Shown here: piece by piece, positions 13,007 through 16,410 of the stretch
Position numbering within the stretch: the first letter of the stretch is position 1
Layout of the letters: every line of letters begins with the position of its first letter
The notes under the pieces: generated by a model
What the model saw: only the letters and a program-made list of their open reading frames with translations
What the model was told of the DNA's origin: nothing
Database searches by the model: none
NCBI GenBank assembly: GCA_902805805.1
Contig: CADCUE010000044.1
Location: 1 to 16,410 of the forward strand
Reading direction: 5' to 3'
Source of the DNA: an uncultured Frankineae bacterium
Lineage (GTDB): Bacteria > Actinomycetota > Actinomycetes > Mycobacteriales > SCTD01
Length of the DNA stretch: 16,410 nt
Position numbers and translations under genes: made by a program

Positions 13007-14252
13007 GTCGCACCTCGATCTCACCCATGCCGACCTCCAGGTCGAGCTCCACCTGCGGACTGCCGGCGGGATCGCCGGGCAGCTCGAACACCTCGCGCAC
13101 GTCCCTGCCCTCCTCGCTGCTCGTGTCCCCGGTGGGCCTGCCCTCCGGGTCGAGGACGCTGAGCTCGCCGACCCCCACCTGCCCGTCGACCCGGACCGTG
13201 ACGTCCGTCGGCACGAGGACCGTGAGGCTGCCCACGCCGACGCGGGCGTCGATGCGGGTCGGCCCGGCCGCCGCGTCGCCGGGGCCCGGGCGGGCGGCGC
13301 GCAGGCCGGTGAGGTCCAGGACGCCCTCGCCGGCACCGAGCCGGTAGGTGGCGTCACCGGTCGGCGACCAGGTGACCTGGCCGACGCCGTCCTCGAGGCC
13401 GGCCCGGCCGGCTGCGGCGGTCGCGCCCAGGGCGAGCGCCAGGACCAGGCCGACGGCGATGAGCCACCGGGCCCGCCCGACCCAGGCGCCGAGCAGCAGC
13501 CCGCCGCCGACCACCAGCAGCGCGGCCGCGACGATCCGCGGCGCGGTGAGCGACTCGACGCCGGACAGGCGCAGGGCCAGCAGGACGCCGGCGAGCAGCG
13601 TGGCCGCGCTGACCGTCAGCGCTCCCAGCGGGGAGCGGGGGCGGCGCGTGCGCCGCGGCTCGTCCCCGTCCCACGGCAGCGGTGCGCCGTACGGCACCGA
13701 CGCGAAGGCCGCCGGGTCGTAGGTCGGGGCGCCGAACACCGAGGGGTCGAACACCGGGTCGCCGGGCGCCGGCGCCTCGCTCGCAGCCTCCGGCGACGAC
13801 CTGACCGGAGCCACCGGGCGGGGGTCGCGCCGCTCCCGGAAGACCAGGTAGGCGATGCCGGCGAGGACGAGCAGGGCGCCGAAGCCCGGGCCGTCGTCGA
13901 GGATCGCCAGCAGCACCACGGCGCCCACGACGACGCCGAGCACGCCGAGCGGGCTGACGCCGCGGTCCGGCCGGCGCAGGGTCCGCTCCACGACCGACTG
14001 GGCCTGCCCGGAGCCGGGCACCAGCAGCCAGCCCAGGGCGTACAGCACCAGCCCGGCGCCCCCGAACAGCGTGAGCACCGCGACGGTCACCCGCCACAGC
14101 ACCGGATCGGTGTCCGTGAAGCGGCCGAAGGCGGCGCACACGCCGGCGACCACCGCGTCGTCGGGGTCGCGCACCAGGCGCGGCGGGTCGCCCTGCGGCG
14201 GTCGTGGCGGGGGAGCGGGGGGAGGCGGGGGGCCGTACGTCGTCTCGGTCAT
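12993..14252 (-). CDS. PspC domain membrane protein with C-terminal toastrack/LiaF-like domain
   Basis: The protein has 419 aa. A Pro-rich cytosolic N-terminus (1-25) precedes a PspC domain (26-80: LVRDPDDAVVAGVCAAFGRF, WRVTVAVLTLFGGAGLVLYALGWLLVP). Further membrane segments lie at about 101-118 and 122-137. A hydrophilic Pro-rich linker (140-207) follows, then three hydrophobic helices at about 209-228, 238-257 and 262-282. The C-terminal 300-415 region is a repetitive beta structure with GVGSLTVLVP, GVGELSVLDP and GMGEIEV, typical of the toastrack domain in LiaF-type envelope stress proteins. It probably senses or moderates cell-envelope damage together with a two-component system. The start ATG 14252 is preferred; an in-frame ATG at 14288 is possible, and neither has a good ribosome site. 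Confidence 0.86.
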   Translation of the reverse strand: MTETTYGPPPPPAPPPRPPQGDPPRLVRDPDDAVVAGVCAAFGRFTDTDPVLWRVTVAVLTLFGGAGLVLYALGWLLVPGSGQAQSVVERTLRRPDRGVSPLGVLGVVVGAVVLLAILDDGPGFGALLVLAGIAYLVFRERRDPRPVAPVRSSPEAASEAPAPGDPVFDPSVFGAPTYDPAAFASVPYGAPLPWDGDEPRRTRRPRSPLGALTVSAATLLAGVLLALRLSGVESLTAPRIVAAALLVVGGGLLLGAWVGRARWLIAVGLVLALALGATAAAGRAGLEDGVGQVTWSPTGDATYRLGAGEGVLDLTGLRAARPGPGDAAAGPTRIDARVGVGSLTVLVPTDVTVRVDGQVGVGELSVLDPEGRPTGDTSSEEGRDVREVFELPGDPAGSPQVELDLEVGMGEIEVRRGAA

Positions 14253-14363
14253 GGCGAGGACGATCGTCGTGCGCGGCGCCGGGCGCATCGGGGCCGGTCC
14301 CTGGTCCTCGGCTCAGGGTCCGTCCCTGACCCGGGACGCCCTTGCGCGTGGAACCCTGGACCG
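14253..14363. promoter_or_regulatory. Divergent promoter/operator region of the PspC module
   Basis: This 111-bp gap separates the PspC operon (minus) from the two-component system (plus). TCAGGG at 14313-14318 and CCCTGA at 14324-14329 form a perfect inverted repeat with a 5-nt spacer. GTCCCTG occurs at 14297-14303 and again at 14322-14328. This cluster is a plausible binding site for the divergently encoded response regulator, which would then control both units. No clear -10/-35 pair is seen, and both flanking genes lack good ribosome sites, so leaderless transcripts are possible. Confidence 0.45.
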
Positions 14364-15557
14364 GTGACCACCGTCCGGGCTCCGGCGCGCCGCCTGCACC
14401 GCGCGACGGCCGGGCGCGCCCTCGGCGGGGTGGCGGCGGGGGTGGCCGACCACCTGGGGCTGTCGCCGGTCGTCGTGCGCCTGGCGTTCGTGCTGCTGGC
14501 GCTGTCCGGCGGCGCCGGGGTGGCGATGTACGCCGCGCTGTGGGTGCTCGTGCCGCAGGCCGACCCGGCGGGTGGCCCGCACCCGCGCGAGCACCGGGAC
14601 GTCGGCGCGGACCGCGTGCAGCTGCTGGCCCTGGCGGCCCTCGGTCTCGGCGGGGTCCTGCTGATGCAGGCCACCGGCCTGTCGTCCCCGGCGCTGGTGC
14701 CCCTGATGGTCGTCGGCATCGGCGTGGCCCTCGTCTGGCGGCAGGCCGACGACGCGCAGCGGGCCCGCTGGCGCACGGCCGGTGGTCGCGGTCCGCTGCT
14801 GGTCGTCGTCGGGGCGGCGCTGGTCGTGGCCGGCCTGATCGGCTTCCTGGCCACCCGAGGGGAGCTGCAGCAGGCGCGCGAGGGGCTCGTGTCGACCGTC
14901 GTGGTGGTCGTCGGGCTGGCCGTGCTGTCCGGTCCGTGGTGGATGCGGATGGCCGCCGACCTGCGCGAGGAGCGCCGCGAGCGCATCCGGGTGCAGGAGC
15001 GCGCCGAGGTGGCCGCGCACGTCCACGACTCGGTGCTGCAGACGCTCGCGCTGATCCGCAAGGCCGCCGACGACCCGCGGGAGGTCAGCCGGCTGGCCCG
15101 CACGCAGGAGCGGGAGCTGCGCGGCTGGCTGTACGCGCGGCCGGAGGACGCCGCGACCGGGACGGCCGGCGCCGCGGTGGCCCTCGGCGCCGCGCTCGAG
15201 CAGGTGGCCGCGGAGGTCGAGGAGGCGCACGGCGTGGCGGTGGAGGTCGTGGGCGTCGGCGACTGCCCGACGACCGCGCCGCTGCAGGCGCTGGTCGCCG
15301 CGACGCGCGAGGCGCTGGTCAACGCCGCCAAGCACGCCGGTGTGGAGACCGTGCAGGTGTACGCCGAGGTGGGTGACGAGCGGGTGGAGGTCTTCGTCCG
15401 CGACCGTGGACGCGGGTTCGACGCCGAGGCGGTGCCGCCGGACCGGTACGGCCTGGCGCAGTCGGTCGTCGGCCGCATGGAGCGCCACGGCGGCCGGGCC
15501 GTCGTGCGCACGGCACCGGGGGCCGGCACCGAGGTGCGGCTGGAGGTCCCCCGATGA
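14364..15557 (+). CDS. PspC-domain sensor histidine kinase
   Basis: The protein has 397 aa. An N-terminal PspC domain (8-66: RRLHRATAGRALGGVAAGVADHLGLSP, then hydrophobic LAFVLLALSGGAGVAMYAALWVLVP) is followed by membrane segments at about 85-103, 107-124, 144-163 and 176-193. A coiled linker (198-215) leads to the phosphoacceptor box HVHDSVLQTLALIRK with His221. The ATPase domain (about 305-396) has the N-box REALVNAAKHAG with Asn320, the G1 box RDRGRGFD with Asp347 and the G2-like RYGLAQSVVGRMERHGG. It belongs to the NarL/LiaS-type kinases, probably sensing envelope stress from within the membrane. GTG 14364 is the only start near the PspC domain and has no Shine-Dalgarno sequence. The stop overlaps the regulator start by 4 bp (ATGA). 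Confidence 0.9.
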   Translation: MTTVRAPARRLHRATAGRALGGVAAGVADHLGLSPVVVRLAFVLLALSGGAGVAMYAALWVLVPQADPAGGPHPREHRDVGADRVQLLALAALGLGGVLLMQATGLSSPALVPLMVVGIGVALVWRQADDAQRARWRTAGGRGPLLVVVGAALVVAGLIGFLATRGELQQAREGLVSTVVVVVGLAVLSGPWWMRMAADLREERRERIRVQERAEVAAHVHDSVLQTLALIRKAADDPREVSRLARTQERELRGWLYARPEDAATGTAGAAVALGAALEQVAAEVEEAHGVAVEVVGVGDCPTTAPLQALVAATREALVNAAKHAGVETVQVYAEVGDERVEVFVRDRGRGFDAEAVPPDRYGLAQSVVGRMERHGGRAVVRTAPGAGTEVRLEVPR

Positions 15558-16213
15558 GGGCCGACCGGCTGCGCGTGGTGCTCGTCGACGACCACCGGCT
15601 GTTCCGCGCCGGGGTGCGCAGCGAGCTGGGGGACGCCGTGGAGGTCGTCGGCGAGGCCGGGACGGTCGCCGAGGCCGTCGCGCTCGTCGTGGCGCGCCAG
15701 CCCGACGTCGTGCTGCTCGACGTCCACATGCCCGACGGCGGCGGCCGGGCGGTGCTCGCCGGTGTGGGTGCGCAGGCGCCGGCCACCCGCTTCCTCGCGC
15801 TGTCGGTGTCGGACGCCGCGGAGGACGTCATCGGCGTCATCCGCGGTGGCGCCCGCGGCTACGTCACCAAGAGCATCAGCGCCGCCGAGCTGGCCGACGC
15901 GGTCCGCCGGGTCGCGGACGGCGACGCGGTGTTCAGCCCCCGGCTGGCCGGCTTCGTCCTGGACGCGTTCTCCTCCTCGCCGGCCGTGCCCGACGACGCC
16001 CCGGCCGCCGACCAGGAGCTCGACCGGCTGACCGCCCGCGAGCGCGACGTGCTGCGCCTGATCGCCCGGGGCTACACCTACAAGGAGGTCGCCGCGGAGC
16101 TGTTCATCTCCGGCAAGACCGTGGAGACCCACGTGTCGTCGGTGCTGCGCAAGCTGCAGCTGTCCAACCGCCGGGAGCTCTCGCGCTGGGCGGCCGACCG
16201 GAGACTCGTCTGA
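15554..16213 (+). CDS. NarL/LuxR-family response regulator
   Basis: The protein has 219 aa. The receiver domain (6-125) has the acidic pocket DD at 12-13, phosphoacceptor Asp56 (VVLLDVHMP), Ser84 (LALSVSD) and Lys106 (YVTKSIS). A short Pro/Ala-rich linker leads to a LuxR-type helix-turn-helix (158-213): LTARERDVLRLIARGYTYKEVAAELFISGKTVETHV. It is the partner of the upstream PspC kinase: the genes overlap by 4 bp and GGAGGT lies six bases before the ATG. Phosphorylated, it should dimerise and bind inverted repeats; the divergent PspC promoter region is the natural first target, which is inference. Confidence 0.94.
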   Translation: MRADRLRVVLVDDHRLFRAGVRSELGDAVEVVGEAGTVAEAVALVVARQPDVVLLDVHMPDGGGRAVLAGVGAQAPATRFLALSVSDAAEDVIGVIRGGARGYVTKSISAAELADAVRRVADGDAVFSPRLAGFVLDAFSSSPAVPDDAPAADQELDRLTARERDVLRLIARGYTYKEVAAELFISGKTVETHVSSVLRKLQLSNRRELSRWAADRRLV

Positions 16214-16255
16214 GGCCGGCCCGCCGGGCTGCGCGGTGCCGTGCGCCGGCGCCAG

Positions 16256-16271
16256 TACCGTCGTGGCCATG
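16256..16271 (+). promoter_or_regulatory. Candidate leaderless -10 element for the last gene
   Basis: TACCGT at 16256-16261 fits the actinobacterial TANNNT -10 pattern and is followed by exactly seven bases and then ATG (16269-16271). With no Shine-Dalgarno sequence present, transcription could begin at the A of the start codon. Confidence 0.4.
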
Positions 16272-16410
16272 AGCAGCCGGGCCGCCACACGCTCACGCTC
16301 CTCCCGGCTGCTGGCGCCGCCGCGGGCGGGCCGCCGCGGCGCGTGGGCGTACGCCCTGCGCACCACCAACCCGCCGCCGGACCGGGACGTGCGCAGCCTG
16401 GACGTCGTCA
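16269..16410 (+). CDS. Unrecognised protein, N-terminal fragment (runs off the window)
   Basis: The frame is open from ATG 16269 to the window end (47 residues). The start is rich in Arg, Ser and Ala (MSSRAATRSRSSRLLAPPRA), followed by RGAWAYALRTTNPPP and DRDVRSLDVV. Coding bias is good: third positions are mostly G or C. No domain is recognisable from this short piece, and there is no signal peptide or membrane segment yet. It lies 55 bp after the response regulator stop in the same direction and could have its own leaderless promoter. I do not assign a function. Confidence 0.55.
   Translation, partial: MSSRAATRSRSSRLLAPPRAGRRGAWAYALRTTNPPPDRDVRSLDVV

Noticed and set aside
12483..14363. Long upstream extension of the histidine kinase frame
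   Set aside because: The frame is open back to 12483 only as antisense to the PspC and acVLRF1 genes. Recognisable protein begins at GTG 14364.
16214..16255. Terminator after the response regulator
   Set aside because: Only a 4-bp GCCC/GGGC stem is seen in a uniformly GC-rich stretch, which is not above what is expected by chance.
14249..16369. 706-codon minus-strand open frame under the two-component system
   Set aside because: It is antisense to clear kinase and regulator genes and has no recognisable motifs.

Overview
The window is very GC-rich, with nearly every third codon position G or C and frequent GTG starts. The gene set (acVLRF1-type release factor, PspC/toastrack membrane protein, PspC-containing sensor kinase, AbiEi/DUF559 protein, AMIN-like protein) points to an aerobic, PHA-forming actinobacterium. 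Geodermatophilaceae or a relative is a plausible guess, but the family is an inference.

Layout. (1) 3-182: C-terminus of a multicopper oxidase. (2) 183-1372: a minus-strand AbiEi/DUF559 gene bracketed by two about 92-bp inverted-pair repeats that share 23-nt arms; one of them forms the gene's last codons. (3) 1464-3172: a two-gene plus-strand unit, an alpha/beta hydrolase overlapping a 3-hydroxyacyl-CoA dehydrogenase-like enzyme. (4) 3195-4547: a secreted AMIN-like protein and, divergent from it, an FHA-HTH protein. (5) 4544-10030: a minus-strand metabolic operon reading PHA synthase (full length), alpha/beta hydrolase, acetoacetate decarboxylase, enoyl-CoA hydratase, CaiB/BaiF CoA-transferase, the last three joined by 4-bp stop/start overlaps. 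(6) 10155-12125: a divergent plus-strand unit with a small PhaE/phasin-like coiled-coil protein, a short class III-like PHA synthase and a GNAT acetyltransferase. (7) 12168-14252: a minus-strand operon of a PspC/toastrack membrane protein, a 69-aa two-helix membrane protein and an acVLRF1 ribosome-rescue factor. (8) 14364-16213: a divergent two-component system whose kinase also carries a PspC domain. (9) 16269-end: the start of an unrecognised gene.

How it fits together. Regions 5 and 6 form a polyhydroxyalkanoate and short-chain acyl-CoA/ketoacid locus around a shared 124-bp divergent promoter region. Regions 7 and 8 look like an envelope-stress module in which a LiaRS-like two-component system probably controls the divergent PspC operon, with a translation-rescue factor co-transcribed. 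No phage, IS, CRISPR, rRNA or tRNA genes were seen. The least ordinary elements are the inverted-pair repeats around the DUF559 gene, the stopless PhaE-like gene running 155 nt into phaC, the decarboxylase in a PHA operon, and the coupling of acVLRF1 to PspC. Most gene families here are known; I see no clear, wholly new multi-gene system.
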